A stretch of 64,000 nucleotides of DNA from assembly GCF_023757625.1 (NCBI RefSeq), contig NZ_JALGBZ010000004.1, positions 1-64,000 of the forward strand. The letters are read 5' to 3'. Made by a program: the position numbers and the translations under genes. This DNA comes from Halomonas sp. S3-1-1 (GTDB lineage Bacteria > Pseudomonadota > Gammaproteobacteria > Pseudomonadales > Halomonadaceae). Below, piece after piece: positions 8,379 to 16,507 of this stretch. The first letter of the stretch is position 1, and the number at the start of each line of letters is the position of its first letter. Below the pieces are notes generated by a model. It did not search any database and had not been told where the DNA came from. It was given only the letters and a program-made list of their open reading frames with translations.

Positions 8379-9407
8379 ATGCAGTACGCCATGGAGAAAC
8401 GGTTGAAATGGCTTGGTTATCTCACGCTAGCAGGGGTGCTTCTAACAGCCTGCGTGATTCTTCTTGGCGCCTGGACTCGGCTGGTCGATGCTGGCCTTGG
8501 ATGCCCGGACTGGCCAGGCTGCTATGGGCGCCTGCTGGTGCCGGATAGTGAACACGCCGTGCTCAAGCATCCCGATTCGCCGCTGGAGCCTGCCAAGGCG
8601 TGGATGGAAATGATTCATCGCTATATGGCCACGCTTTTGGGAGCGATGGTCGTGACGATCGTATTGCTGGGCCACGCGCTTCGTCACCTTGAAGACTATC
8701 CCTGGCACTTGAGCATCGTGCTGCTGGGTGTCGTTGCGCTTCAAGGCGCCTTCGGCGCGTTGACCGTTACGCTCAAACTATGGCCGCAGGTGGTGACGCT
8801 TCACCTTTTAGGCGGTATCAGCGTGCTTATGCTGTTCCTATGGCTTTATCTACGCGTTCGTCGAAGTCAACAGCAAACGCCTTTAGGTCGTCGAGCAGGC
8901 AACCCGCTTTGGGCGCTCGCCGCGTTGCTTTTGGTGCTGCAACTTGCACTCGGCGGCTGGGTCACCAGCAACTATGCCGGGCTCGCCTGCCAGGGCGTCC
9001 CTGCCTGCAATGCTCAGTGGTGGCCGCCGATGGATTTCAGCGAAGCGCTACATTTAACGCAAACGGTGGGGCCAAACTATCTGCACGGTCAGCTACACGC
9101 AGACGCGCGCACCGCCATTCAGTTCATCCACCGATTCGGTGCGCTGCTTTTAGGACTAGCACTGATGACACTTTTATGCCGATACAGGCACGCAGTTTCG
9201 CTTCGCGGCATGCTCAGTTTGACCCTTGGCGCCTACCTTGCTCAGGCGGCGTTGGGCGCTGCGAACGTGTTAATGTGGTTGCCGCTTTGGTTGGCGTTAC
9301 TGCATACCGCCGGAGCGGTACTGCTCTCGGCGAGTTTTTGTTTGGCTTGGTGGCACTGGCGTCAGCTTGAAGAGGTAGATGTAGATAAAACAGTAGCGTT
9401 GAACTAA
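8379..9407 (+). CDS. ctaA: Heme A synthase (COX15/CtaA family)
   Basis: A 342-residue inner-membrane protein with eight predicted membrane segments. It oxidises the C8 methyl of heme O to make heme A for aa3-type cytochrome oxidase. The first periplasmic loop has the family pattern GAWTRLVDAGLGCPDWPGCYG. The heme-ligand histidine blocks are MIHRYMA (about residue 80), TLHLLGG, FIHRFGA and LHTAGA near the end. A second Cys-containing loop (GLACQGVPACNAQWWP) mirrors the first, reflecting the internal duplication of the family. TAAGGA precedes the ATG at 8379; an ATG four codons later is also possible. The cytochrome oxidase and heme O synthase (ctaB) genes that often flank it are not in the window. 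Confidence 0.93.
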   Translation: MQYAMEKRLKWLGYLTLAGVLLTACVILLGAWTRLVDAGLGCPDWPGCYGRLLVPDSEHAVLKHPDSPLEPAKAWMEMIHRYMATLLGAMVVTIVLLGHALRHLEDYPWHLSIVLLGVVALQGAFGALTVTLKLWPQVVTLHLLGGISVLMLFLWLYLRVRRSQQQTPLGRRAGNPLWALAALLLVLQLALGGWVTSNYAGLACQGVPACNAQWWPPMDFSEALHLTQTVGPNYLHGQLHADARTAIQFIHRFGALLLGLALMTLLCRYRHAVSLRGMLSLTLGAYLAQAALGAANVLMWLPLWLALLHTAGAVLLSASFCLAWWHWRQLEEVDVDKTVALN

Positions 9408-9536
9408 TTTCTCGATAATATTGGGCAAATCAGCTATATAGAGTGTACAATTTCCGCATAAATATTATTTCGGTAAAGGCAAAGGCATGTATAAACTATC
9501 GAGTGAAGAGCATATACGGCCTGACAGGACTGGCGC

Positions 9537-10004
9537 ATGAACTCTCTTTGGGCGTTAATACTGCTAATTTTAGGCGCTGGCGTTGTGATCGGTCTAAGCG
9601 CCTACGCTATTACGCTGCGTAAAGAGGTCAAACGCCGCGAGGCCTTTCGCCTTGAAGAGGATCAACGTGCTCAGCAAAACAGCCTGGAAAACCTCGACTA
9701 CGTTGCAAGCGCCCTAGTGCAGGAGCAGGTCGACATAACCGAAGGCAGCTGGCGCTGTAAAGTGTTGCTAGAAATAGTCGATCCAAGCCTTACTAAACGT
9801 CAAGAGTTTCAAGCATTTGCCGATGTATACAATCGAACGCGTCATCTAAAGACGCATTCGGCTAGAAAGCAGCTCACCCCGCGTGAACGCATGCAAGAAG
9901 ATAAAGAGCGACTCGAGGTAGAAGCCGAAATGCGTCCGGGCGTATTGAAGGCCGCGCGAGCAGTGCTCGAATGGCGCGCTAAGGGTCGCTCGGCGCTACA
10001 CTAA
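9537..10004 (+). CDS. DUF2489-family protein
   Basis: A 155-residue protein with one N-terminal membrane anchor (about residues 4-26, LWALILLILGAGVVIGLSAYAI) followed by a charged cytoplasmic helical domain. The pattern of LEDYVASALVQEQVDITEG-type sequence, a central LLEIVDP segment and a late KKQLTPRERMQ-like segment (here RKQLTPRERMQ) fits the DUF2489 family. Function is unknown. It stands alone, 129 bases after ctaA, with an AT-rich upstream region that probably holds its own promoter. Confidence 0.72.
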   Translation: MNSLWALILLILGAGVVIGLSAYAITLRKEVKRREAFRLEEDQRAQQNSLENLDYVASALVQEQVDITEGSWRCKVLLEIVDPSLTKRQEFQAFADVYNRTRHLKTHSARKQLTPRERMQEDKERLEVEAEMRPGVLKAARAVLEWRAKGRSALH

Positions 10005-10301
10005 TATTGAGCAAAACGTCTTTATAGACGCGCCTCGTAAGTTAGCGTACTTTTCTTGGCGTCGGTTACAAGAGTTTTGCTATGCTAGATATGCCGGTAT
10101 TGGCAAGAAGTTGATATCAAGGCATTGATGCCATCCAGCTTGCCCAAGGGGTAGGGGACGATTGGCGAATCGATCGGGTAAGTGAGCCTTGGTTCATTAC
10201 ACACCGATCAAACGAAAAAACGGATGCTCTCGTTATATAAGAAGCATTGGACAAACGTGGTTAATCGACCTCGTTAGCATTGGATCAAGAAGGAGTCTTG
10301 C

Positions 10302-11174
10302 ATGAAAAAATCAACGACAGGCTTGCTCATCGGGTCGGCTTTGGTAGTAGGCCTTTCCGGGTGTGCCAGCTCTGCTTCCCAGTCTACCGGTCAAGCAAGC
10401 GCGTCGAGCAGCGACCGTCAGTGGTATGAGCACCCCTTCGTTTGCGGCTTGGCTGGCAGCTTGATCGGTGGTGGTATCGGCTATGGTGTTAGCGGTAGCT
10501 CCGACGAGGAAAGCGGTGCCGCAATCGGCGCTACTGCCGGTGCAGCCATCGGCGGTCTGCTGTGTGCCGACCGTACGCCCGAGCCGGTCGCTCCGCAGTG
10601 CCCGACTTACGGCGAAGTACCTGCTGGCGTTGCCACTGACGCGCAGGGCTGCCCGCTGGATTCCGATAACGACGGCGTTCCGGATTACCGCGACCAGTGC
10701 CCGGGTACTCCGGCCGGCGTAGAGGTTGATGCCGTAGGCTGCCCGCTGGACTCCGATAACGACGGCGTGCCGGACTACCGTGACCAGTGCCCGAACACTC
10801 CGGCCGGTGTCGAAGTTAACGCATTGGGCTGTGAAGAGAGCGTTGTACTGCAAAACGTTAACTTCGAGTTCGATTCCGCACGTCTGACGCCCGGAGCCGA
10901 GCAGGTTCTGAACGGCGTTGCCGAGCGTCTGGTTAGCAATCAAGGCGTTCGCGTCAGCATCGCCGGTCACACCGACTCTGTTGGTTCCGACCAGTACAAC
11001 ATGCAGCTGTCTCAGGAGCGTGCCGAGTCCGTCGCTCGTTACCTGAACCAGCGTGGCGTTCCGGCCAGCGACATGCGCGCTGTGGGTTACGGTGAAGAGC
11101 GTCCGATCGCGACCAATGACACCGACGCAGGTCGTGCTCAGAACCGTCGTGTAGAACTGGACGAGTGGAACTAA
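10302..11174 (+). CDS. OmpA-family lipoprotein with calcium-binding-type repeats
   Basis: A 290-residue envelope protein. A lipoprotein signal ends at lipobox LSGC (Cys about 21). A Ser-rich linker and a glycine-zipper segment follow (SLIGGGIGYGV, AAIGATAGAAIGG). Then come thrombospondin type-3-like repeats with DSDNDGVPDYRDQCP appearing twice. The C-terminal OmpA domain (about 178-290) carries NFEFDSARLTP and the peptidoglycan-binding block TDAGRAQNRRVEL. It probably ties the outer membrane to peptidoglycan. AGGAG precedes the ATG at 10302, and a strong terminator follows, so it is a single-gene unit. Porin function is unlikely because there is no N-terminal beta-barrel. Confidence 0.88.
   Translation: MKKSTTGLLIGSALVVGLSGCASSASQSTGQASASSSDRQWYEHPFVCGLAGSLIGGGIGYGVSGSSDEESGAAIGATAGAAIGGLLCADRTPEPVAPQCPTYGEVPAGVATDAQGCPLDSDNDGVPDYRDQCPGTPAGVEVDAVGCPLDSDNDGVPDYRDQCPNTPAGVEVNALGCEESVVLQNVNFEFDSARLTPGAEQVLNGVAERLVSNQGVRVSIAGHTDSVGSDQYNMQLSQERAESVARYLNQRGVPASDMRAVGYGEERPIATNDTDAGRAQNRRVELDEWN
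10647..10826 (+). repeat. Two 90-bp direct repeats coding for type-3 repeats
   Basis: The units 10647-10736 and 10737-10826 each begin GGCTGCCCGCTGGA and encode a 30-residue Asp-rich module (DSDNDGVPDYRDQCP plus a PAGVEV segment). They differ mostly at third codon positions, so the repeat is under protein-level selection and is not a recent slippage product. Confidence 0.85.
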
Positions 11175-11246
11175 GCCACTCGTAACGTAACGGATATTTC
11201 GGTATCCGTTGCCGATCCGAATCGCGTTTGCGGTCAGGGTCCATAT

Positions 11247-11280
11247 AAAGCGTCGGCTTCGGCCGGCGCTTTGCTTTTTT
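11247..11280 (+). terminator. Terminator of the OmpA-type lipoprotein gene
   Basis: AAAGCGTCGGC (11247-11257) pairs with GCCGGCGCTTT (11262-11272) around a TTCG tetraloop, with one G-U pair, and is followed by GC and a T run. It lies 73 bases after the stop codon. Confidence 0.88.
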
Positions 11281-11440
11281 GCTTTTGTGACAAAGCTTTC
11301 GCTGTATTCTCGCCTGATACCATTTCTCTACGTTACCCCGCGCTTGATTGAGTCATTTCAACGCTGTTAAAAGCTTTGCTCCCAATATTGACCTTACAAT
11401 TTGCCGACGTCTGCCATGCCTTATCGTAGCTGAATGTTAA

Positions 11441-11477
11441 TGATAAATATTGTCATTTATTTTGTTAGTGTTACGCT
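11441..11477 (+). promoter_or_regulatory. Fur box overlapping the promoter of the TonB2-type operon
   Basis: TGATAAATATTGTCA (11441-11455) matches the 7-1-7 Fur consensus TGATAATnATTATCA at 12 of 14 defined positions. Its right end doubles as a -35-like TTGTCA (11450-11455), followed after 16 bases by a weak -10-like TACGCT (11472-11477). The arrangement predicts iron-dependent repression by Fur of the downstream operon. Binding is inferred from sequence only. Confidence 0.68.
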
Positions 11478-11530
11478 ATGCAACCGGCAGATAGACGTAA
11501 ATCGTTATTATCTTTAACGAACACATGGCG

Positions 11531-11548
11531 TGACAGCCTAGGCTGTCA
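11531..11548. promoter_or_regulatory. Perfect 18-base palindrome in the TonB operon leader
   Basis: TGACAGCCTAGGCTGTCA is a perfect inverted repeat 24 bases before the GTG start of the first operon gene. It could be a second operator or, as RNA, a compact hairpin just ahead of the ribosome site GGAG. There is no T tract, so it is not a terminator. Confidence 0.5.
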
Positions 11549-11571
11549 TTTAACCGCAACGGAGATGGATC

Positions 11572-12342
11572 GTGCTGAAAAGGCTCTTTTTTAGCTCGCT
11601 GGGAGGTTGGAGCGCCTGCGTATTGGTAAGTGCTCACGCGATCGCAGGCGATGAAACGCTTGACCAGGCCGCTCAAGGCGTTGACGCCCAGCAACAGCAG
11701 TCGGCTCTTCAGCAACAAATCGACGCCGCTGACGAGCAGACGCGCACTGCCTTGGAAGAGCTTAGAGAGCTGGAGCGTGAAACCCGCTCGCTCGAAGCGT
11801 CCAATGCTGCTCTCGCCGCACGCTTGGCAGAAGAAGCCGAGCGTCAACAGACGCTTGGCAGCGCGCTGGATACCGTTAGCGAAACGCGCGCGGCGCTTCC
11901 CGTGATCGAGCAGGACATGACCGAGCAGCTCACGGCGTTCATCGAAAACGATCTTCCATTTCTTCTCGACGAACGCCTTGCGCGTTTAGAGAATCTTCAG
12001 GGGGCCAGTAGCGCCGAGCGCATCGAACAGCTGCTGGAAACCTGGCGGGTAGAGCTCGAGTACGGCCGCGCGATCGATCACTGGCGCGGACGGCTGTCGC
12101 TTGAAGAAGGGAGCGCTCGCGAGGTCGACTATTTGCGGGTCGGGCGTATTGGCTACTACTACCTGACGCCGGATGGGCGTGAGGGGGCGCTTTGGGACGC
12201 CGAGAGCGCCCAGTGGCAGCCGCTTGACGAGCACGGCCGTCGCGAAGTGCGCAACGCCTTACGCATTGCCGACGATCAGCGCACCCCGGAGCTTCTCTAC
12301 CTACCGCTATCGATCACCGCCGAGCAGGAAAACCCGTCATGA
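11572..12342 (+). CDS. DUF3450 periplasmic protein of the TonB2-type system
   Basis: A 256-residue exported protein with signal peptide (cut near AHAIAG), a long Gln/Glu-rich coiled coil (about 30-105) and a globular C-terminal part with ENDLPFLLDERLARL and RVGRIGYYYLTPDG, typical of DUF3450. In vibrios and other marine gammaproteobacteria DUF3450 genes head clusters that encode TtpC, ExbB, ExbD and TonB. The start is GTG at 11572 with GGAG upstream; the nearby ATG at 11565 is out of frame. The stop overlaps the next start as ATGA. It probably assists energy transduction in the periplasm; its exact role is not established. Confidence 0.85.
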   Translation: MLKRLFFSSLGGWSACVLVSAHAIAGDETLDQAAQGVDAQQQQSALQQQIDAADEQTRTALEELRELERETRSLEASNAALAARLAEEAERQQTLGSALDTVSETRAALPVIEQDMTEQLTAFIENDLPFLLDERLARLENLQGASSAERIEQLLETWRVELEYGRAIDHWRGRLSLEEGSAREVDYLRVGRIGYYYLTPDGREGALWDAESAQWQPLDEHGRREVRNALRIADDQRTPELLYLPLSITAEQENPS

Positions 12343-13694
12343 ACGTATCAACACCAAAACGCCGGCGTGCGTTGGGCGCCTTCGTTCTGGGCTGCCTGCT
12401 GGTGACACCGGCGCTTGCGCAAACGAGCCTCTCATCGTTAAGCGAAGCACGCGAAGCCGCCGAAGCGCGGGACCAGGCTCGGTTGGAAGGCTTTTTAAAC
12501 GATCAGGAGGCGCTTGAGCAAGCGCTTGAGGATGCCCGCGTTGCTAACGCCGAAGCACAGGCACGCCAGCAGGCGCTGACCGAGCAGCGAGAGGCGCAAA
12601 CCGAGCGTGGCAACGAGCTCGCCAGCCGCCAGGGAGAGCAGGGCGAAGAACTTTCCTCGCTGCTCTCGACGCTTTCCCGCCAAAGCGATGAAGTACGTAA
12701 CGAGTTGGGCGCGCAAAGCCTTTTGACGCTGGGCACCGCTGAGCTGCCCCCGCGACTGGACAGTGTCGACGTATTGGAGCGCGTCCAGCTCGAGCGCGTG
12801 GTCGATAGCCTCGCCGAGCTCAGTGTTGCCTCGGGTCGGGCCGAGCGCGTTCGTCTGCCGGTCGCCGATGCCAATGGCAACATCGAAGAGCGCGATGTCG
12901 TGCGGCTCGGGGATTTTGCCGCTTTCACCGACACGGCGCTTTTGCGCGTCAGCGACGAGGACGGTTCGGTGTCGGCACTGCCGCGCACGCCCGACGAAAT
13001 CGAGCGCGAACTGGGCGAGTATTATCGCGGCGAAAGCCGAGAGTTTGCCATCGACCCATCCCAGGGCAGCGTGCTTACGGCGCTGACGCAGCAGCCAACG
13101 CTTTGGGAGCGCTTTCAGCAGGGCGGCTATGTGGGCTACGTGGTCGTCGTGCTCGGGGTGATCGGGCTTTTGGTCGCGCTGGCGCAGTATCTCTACCTGT
13201 GGGTCGTCAGCGCTCGCGTAAGCCGCCAGCGCCGCTCGCTGGATACCCTCAAGGACGATAACCCCCTGGGTCGCGTGCTGTATCGCTTCAAGAACATGGA
13301 CAAGCACCAAACGCCGGAAGCGCTGGAAGCGCGTCTGGACGAAGCGGTGCTGGCAGAGCTTCCGCGCATCGAACGCGGCCAGCCAATGGTCAAGCTGCTC
13401 GCCGCGATTGCGCCGCTTCTAGGACTTTTGGGTACCGTGTCCGGCATGATCGTCACCTTCCAGGCTATCACCGTATTCGGCACCGGCGACCCGCAGCTGA
13501 TGGCCGGCGGTATCAGCCAGGCGCTGGTGACCACGGTGCTGGGGCTGGTGACGGCGGTGCCGCTTTTGTTCGCACAAACCGCGCTATCGAGTCGTAGCCG
13601 CTACCTGACCCAGGTTATCGAAGGCGAAGCAAGCGCGACGCTTGCCGATCATCTGGAAGCGCAGTCCGCCCATCACGGCCAAGTGGTGAGCTGA
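12339..13694 (+). CDS. ttpC: TtpC-like MotA/TolQ/ExbB protein with periplasmic extension
   Basis: A 451-residue protein. A signal-like N-terminus (to about TPALAQ) is followed by a long coiled coil of Glu/Ala/Arg-rich sequence (about 30-130) and a periplasmic domain. A membrane segment lies near 267-290 (YVGYVVVVLGVIGLLVALAQYLYLW). The C-terminal MotA/TolQ/ExbB proton-channel core contains LLAAIAPLLGLLGTVSGMI, then a last pair of membrane helices ending in TALGLVTAVP-type sequence. This ExbB-with-extension design is that of Vibrio TtpC, which is needed for TonB2-dependent uptake. ATGA overlap with the DUF3450 gene; the next gene starts directly after its stop. Confidence 0.86.
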   Translation: MNVSTPKRRRALGAFVLGCLLVTPALAQTSLSSLSEAREAAEARDQARLEGFLNDQEALEQALEDARVANAEAQARQQALTEQREAQTERGNELASRQGEQGEELSSLLSTLSRQSDEVRNELGAQSLLTLGTAELPPRLDSVDVLERVQLERVVDSLAELSVASGRAERVRLPVADANGNIEERDVVRLGDFAAFTDTALLRVSDEDGSVSALPRTPDEIERELGEYYRGESREFAIDPSQGSVLTALTQQPTLWERFQQGGYVGYVVVVLGVIGLLVALAQYLYLWVVSARVSRQRRSLDTLKDDNPLGRVLYRFKNMDKHQTPEALEARLDEAVLAELPRIERGQPMVKLLAAIAPLLGLLGTVSGMIVTFQAITVFGTGDPQLMAGGISQALVTTVLGLVTAVPLLFAQTALSSRSRYLTQVIEGEASATLADHLEAQSAHHGQVVS

Positions 13695-14237
13695 ATGCCG
13701 ACGCTTCCTCTTTGGCTCGAGCCCGTCGAGCGGCTGGTCGAAGCGGGCGGGGTAGTGCTGGTGGTGCTTGCCGTCGTCGCGATTGCGGTGTTCGCCATGG
13801 CGATCGAGCGCTGGTGGTACTACCGCGTCACTTGGCGGCGGGCTCGGCGGCAGCTGATCAAGCGCTGGACCGCGCGCGAGGATCACCGTAGTTGGAGCGC
13901 GCGCACGCTGCGCCAGGTCTGGTCCGATGCGCTGGTTCGCCGGCTACGCCGGCCCCTGCCCTGGCTCAAGCTGCTCGTCGCCCTCTGCCCGTTGCTTGGG
14001 CTTTTGGGCACCGTCACCGGCATGATCTCGGTATTCGATAGTCTGACCTATAGCGACACCCAGCAGGCCCGCGCGATGGCCGACGGCGTGGCGCGGGCAA
14101 CGCTTCCTACCCTCACGGGTATGGCCATTGCCGTTGTAGGCCTTTTATTCATTAGTCGTTTGGAACACGTGATCCGTCGCGAGGATCAGCGTCTTCACGA
14201 TCGATTGGCGCGTGCCCTGGAGAATAGCGATGCGTAG
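13695..14237 (+). CDS. exbB: ExbB proton-channel subunit
   Basis: A 180-residue MotA/TolQ/ExbB protein of the short ExbB2 type. Membrane segments lie at about 16-38, 85-110 and 135-155. The core block is WLKLLVALCPLLGLLGTVTGMISVFD, and the last helix region has ATLPTLTGMAIAVVGLLF with the family Thr residues. With ExbD it forms the proton-driven motor for TonB. Its ATG directly abuts the stop of the TtpC-like gene and its end overlaps exbD by 8 bases. Confidence 0.92.
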   Translation: MPTLPLWLEPVERLVEAGGVVLVVLAVVAIAVFAMAIERWWYYRVTWRRARRQLIKRWTAREDHRSWSARTLRQVWSDALVRRLRRPLPWLKLLVALCPLLGLLGTVTGMISVFDSLTYSDTQQARAMADGVARATLPTLTGMAIAVVGLLFISRLEHVIRREDQRLHDRLARALENSDA

Positions 14238-14637
14238 ACGTCACTCAGCCGATAACGCTTCGGATAGCGCCGACGTCAACCTGACGCCAATGCTGGATGT
14301 GGTGTTCATCATGCTGATTTTCTTTATTGTCACCACCAGTTTCATCAACGAAAGCGGTATCGAGATCGAGCGCCCCGAGTCGAGCTCGGCGAGCCCGCGC
14401 CCGGATGCTCAGGTGCTGGTCGCGGTCACGCCGGAAGGGGCCGTGTGGGTCGATGGACGCCCGGTGGACGTTCACAGCGTCGGCCAGGAAGTGTCGGGGC
14501 TTTTGAGCGCCGACGGCTCCGTTGTGATTCAGGCTGACCGCGATGCCACCACCGGGCTTTTGATCGAAGTCATGGATCGGCTGCAGCAGGCGGGAGTGGA
14601 GCAGGTGGCCGTCGCCGCGAGTCGGGGCGCGCAATGA
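14230..14637 (+). CDS. exbD: ExbD motor subunit
   Basis: A 135-residue ExbD/TolR protein. It has a short basic cytoplasmic start, then the signature VNLTPMLDVVFIMLIFFIV holding the essential membrane Asp, and a periplasmic domain with VLVAVTPEGAVWVDGR and VVIQADRDAT. I take the ATG at 14230 (GGAGA 7 bases upstream) and not one 18 bases earlier, since TolR/ExbD proteins start shortly before a basic RRRH stretch. It overlaps exbB by 8 bases and tonB by 4 bases. Confidence 0.93.
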   Translation: MRRRHSADNASDSADVNLTPMLDVVFIMLIFFIVTTSFINESGIEIERPESSSASPRPDAQVLVAVTPEGAVWVDGRPVDVHSVGQEVSGLLSADGSVVIQADRDATTGLLIEVMDRLQQAGVEQVAVAASRGAQ

Positions 14638-15410
14638 TTCGTCGTCTGCTATCGCTTTTAGCGGGCACGGCGCTGGCGGTCGGGCTTTTCTGGTGTCTGG
14701 CCATTCTGGTGACGCCGCCGGACCAGCCCTTGGACGAGCCAGAGATAACCATGAGCATGAACATGGTCGAAGCCCCCGAGGTCGCGCCGGAGCCGGAAGC
14801 GCCGGCGCCGGCGGATACGCCGCCACCCACCACCGCCCAGCCGCCGCCGATGCCCACACCTGAGCCGCTAGCGAGCGCAGATAGCGCCATTACGCTTCCG
14901 GAAGTGGAGCTTCCCGACGAGCCGGTCGAACCCGTCGAACTCGACAGTGACCTGCCGGAGCTGACCGGAGTGACGCCGGAGCCGGTGCCTGAGCCGACCC
15001 CCGAGCCGGAGCCGACCCCGGAGCCCGCGCCACAGCCCGCACCGACGCCGTCGCCCCAGCCGACGCCTTCACCTTCGCCGTCACCGGCGCCGGCCCAGAC
15101 TGCGCCAGCACCCGCGCCGCAAGCGCCGGTTTCCAATGAGCCGGTAAGCGTAGGGCAGATCGCGGCAACCAGTAAAACGGATCCGGTCTACCCGAATCGT
15201 GCGCTGCGCCGCAATATGGAAGGGTTTGTTGAAGTGAGTTTCGTCATTCGCCGGGATGGCAGTGTGGATGCCGGCTCCATTCAGGTGATTAACGCGCAGC
15301 CGCGGCGCGTGTTCGAAGACTCCGCGCGAGATGCCATTGCCAGCTGGCAATTTCCGCCCAGCCAGCAGCTACGCCGCGCCACCCAGCGCATCGACTTCCA
15401 GCTGAGGTAG
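14634..15410 (+). CDS. tonB: TonB energy transducer (TonB2 type)
   Basis: A 258-residue TonB. It has an N-terminal membrane anchor (about 8-28) and a long Pro/Glu-rich spacer (about 45-165) with EPEPTPEP and SPSPSPAPA runs that span the periplasm. The C-terminal TonB domain (about 170-258) carries PVYPNRALRRNMEGFVEVSFVI and a terminal IASWQFPPSQQ block. The missing SXXXH in the anchor and the short C-terminal domain agree with TonB2-type proteins. Start overlaps the exbD stop as ATGA. It should energise outer-membrane siderophore or heme receptors; none is encoded within the window. Confidence 0.93.
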   Translation: MIRRLLSLLAGTALAVGLFWCLAILVTPPDQPLDEPEITMSMNMVEAPEVAPEPEAPAPADTPPPTTAQPPPMPTPEPLASADSAITLPEVELPDEPVEPVELDSDLPELTGVTPEPVPEPTPEPEPTPEPAPQPAPTPSPQPTPSPSPSPAPAQTAPAPAPQAPVSNEPVSVGQIAATSKTDPVYPNRALRRNMEGFVEVSFVIRRDGSVDAGSIQVINAQPRRVFEDSARDAIASWQFPPSQQLRRATQRIDFQLR

Positions 15411-15417
15411 CCAAGCC

Positions 15418-16491
15418 ATGAAACGTTTAGCGCTTTTACTCTTTAGCGGCTGGGTCGCAGCGGCCCAAGCCGACGCGCCGCTCTCCGGCGATATCATTCG
15501 CGACCTCAACGCGCTGCAGGGCTCGCTTGCCGGCGCCGAGAGCGAGCAGGCGCTCGAAAGCGTCGCCGAGCGCGCGCTTCGCCAAGCCGAGCGACTCGAA
15601 AGTGGAAACCGCTCGGATCAGTGGGCGAGCGCGCTCTACTATCAACTGGCAGCCGGCGCGCTATCGCGCCAGGGCGATGCCGGCGCTGCCGCCGACCGGC
15701 TGGCCAGCGCCCGGGCGCGCTTGAGCGTTGGCGCCGAGCAGGCCAGCCGTTGGCTTCGCGAAGAGGCGCAGCTGCGCCGCGCCGCCGGGCAGCGCGCTCA
15801 AGCCATTGCGCTCTACGAGCAGTGGCTAGCCAATGGCAGTGACGTCGACATGAGTTGGCAGCTGGTGCGGCTGCTGGCCGACGACGATCAGTGGGACGCC
15901 GCCGCCGAGCACCTGACGCCGCTTCTGGAGCAGAGCGAGCCCGAAACCGAAGCGCGGCAGGCGCTGGCGCTGAACGTGATGCGTCGGGCAGGCCAAGGCG
16001 AGCAGGCGCTTGGCTGGCTGCTCGAGGGTCTGAATGAGGAGAGTAGTAGCGACGAATGGCGCCAAGCCGCGGGTCTCGCCCAACAGGCGGGGCAGGCGGG
16101 CGTGGCCGCCGGGCTTTGGGAAACCGCTTGGCAGTTGGGGAAATTTGAAAGCGACGAGGATTTCGAGACGCTGATCCAGCTGCATCTGGCCGGCGGAACG
16201 CCTGCGCGAGCCGCCGAGCATCTCCAGGCAGCGCTTGACGGCGAGCGCCTGGCGCGCAGTGAAGCCACGCTTCGCCGCGTGGCTTCGGCCTGGAGTCAGG
16301 CGAAGGATCGTGAACGGGCGCTCGATGCGTGGCAAGCGCTTGCCGAGCAAAGCGATAAAAGCGAACACTGGCGCCGCTATGGCCAGCTCGCCTACGCCTG
16401 GGACGACGAGGCGCGCGCCGAGCGTGCCTGGCAGCGGGCCCAAGCGCTTGGCGACGACGAGGTCGATGCCTGGCTTGCGAGCCTGCACTAA
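15418..16491 (+). CDS. TPR-repeat periplasmic protein of the TonB2-type operon
   Basis: A 357-residue exported protein with signal peptide (cut near AAQADA) and an all-helical body. The spacing of Ala/Leu/Trp residues, such as AIALYEQWLANG, GLWETAWQLG and RALDAWQALAEQSDKSEHWRRYGQLAY, fits tetratricopeptide repeats. It starts 7 bases after tonB. A TPR gene in this place is typical of DUF3450-TtpC-ExbBD-TonB clusters of marine gammaproteobacteria, where it probably scaffolds receptor or motor contacts. No enzyme motif is visible. Confidence 0.82.
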   Translation: MKRLALLLFSGWVAAAQADAPLSGDIIRDLNALQGSLAGAESEQALESVAERALRQAERLESGNRSDQWASALYYQLAAGALSRQGDAGAAADRLASARARLSVGAEQASRWLREEAQLRRAAGQRAQAIALYEQWLANGSDVDMSWQLVRLLADDDQWDAAAEHLTPLLEQSEPETEARQALALNVMRRAGQGEQALGWLLEGLNEESSSDEWRQAAGLAQQAGQAGVAAGLWETAWQLGKFESDEDFETLIQLHLAGGTPARAAEHLQAALDGERLARSEATLRRVASAWSQAKDRERALDAWQALAEQSDKSEHWRRYGQLAYAWDDEARAERAWQRAQALGDDEVDAWLASLH

Positions 16492-16507
16492 GCGCTTTGG
16501 TGCAGCG

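Noticed and set aside
14780..15130. Simple-sequence DNA repeat
   Set aside because: The CCGGAGCCG-like pattern is the codon reflection of the Pro/Glu spacer of TonB.
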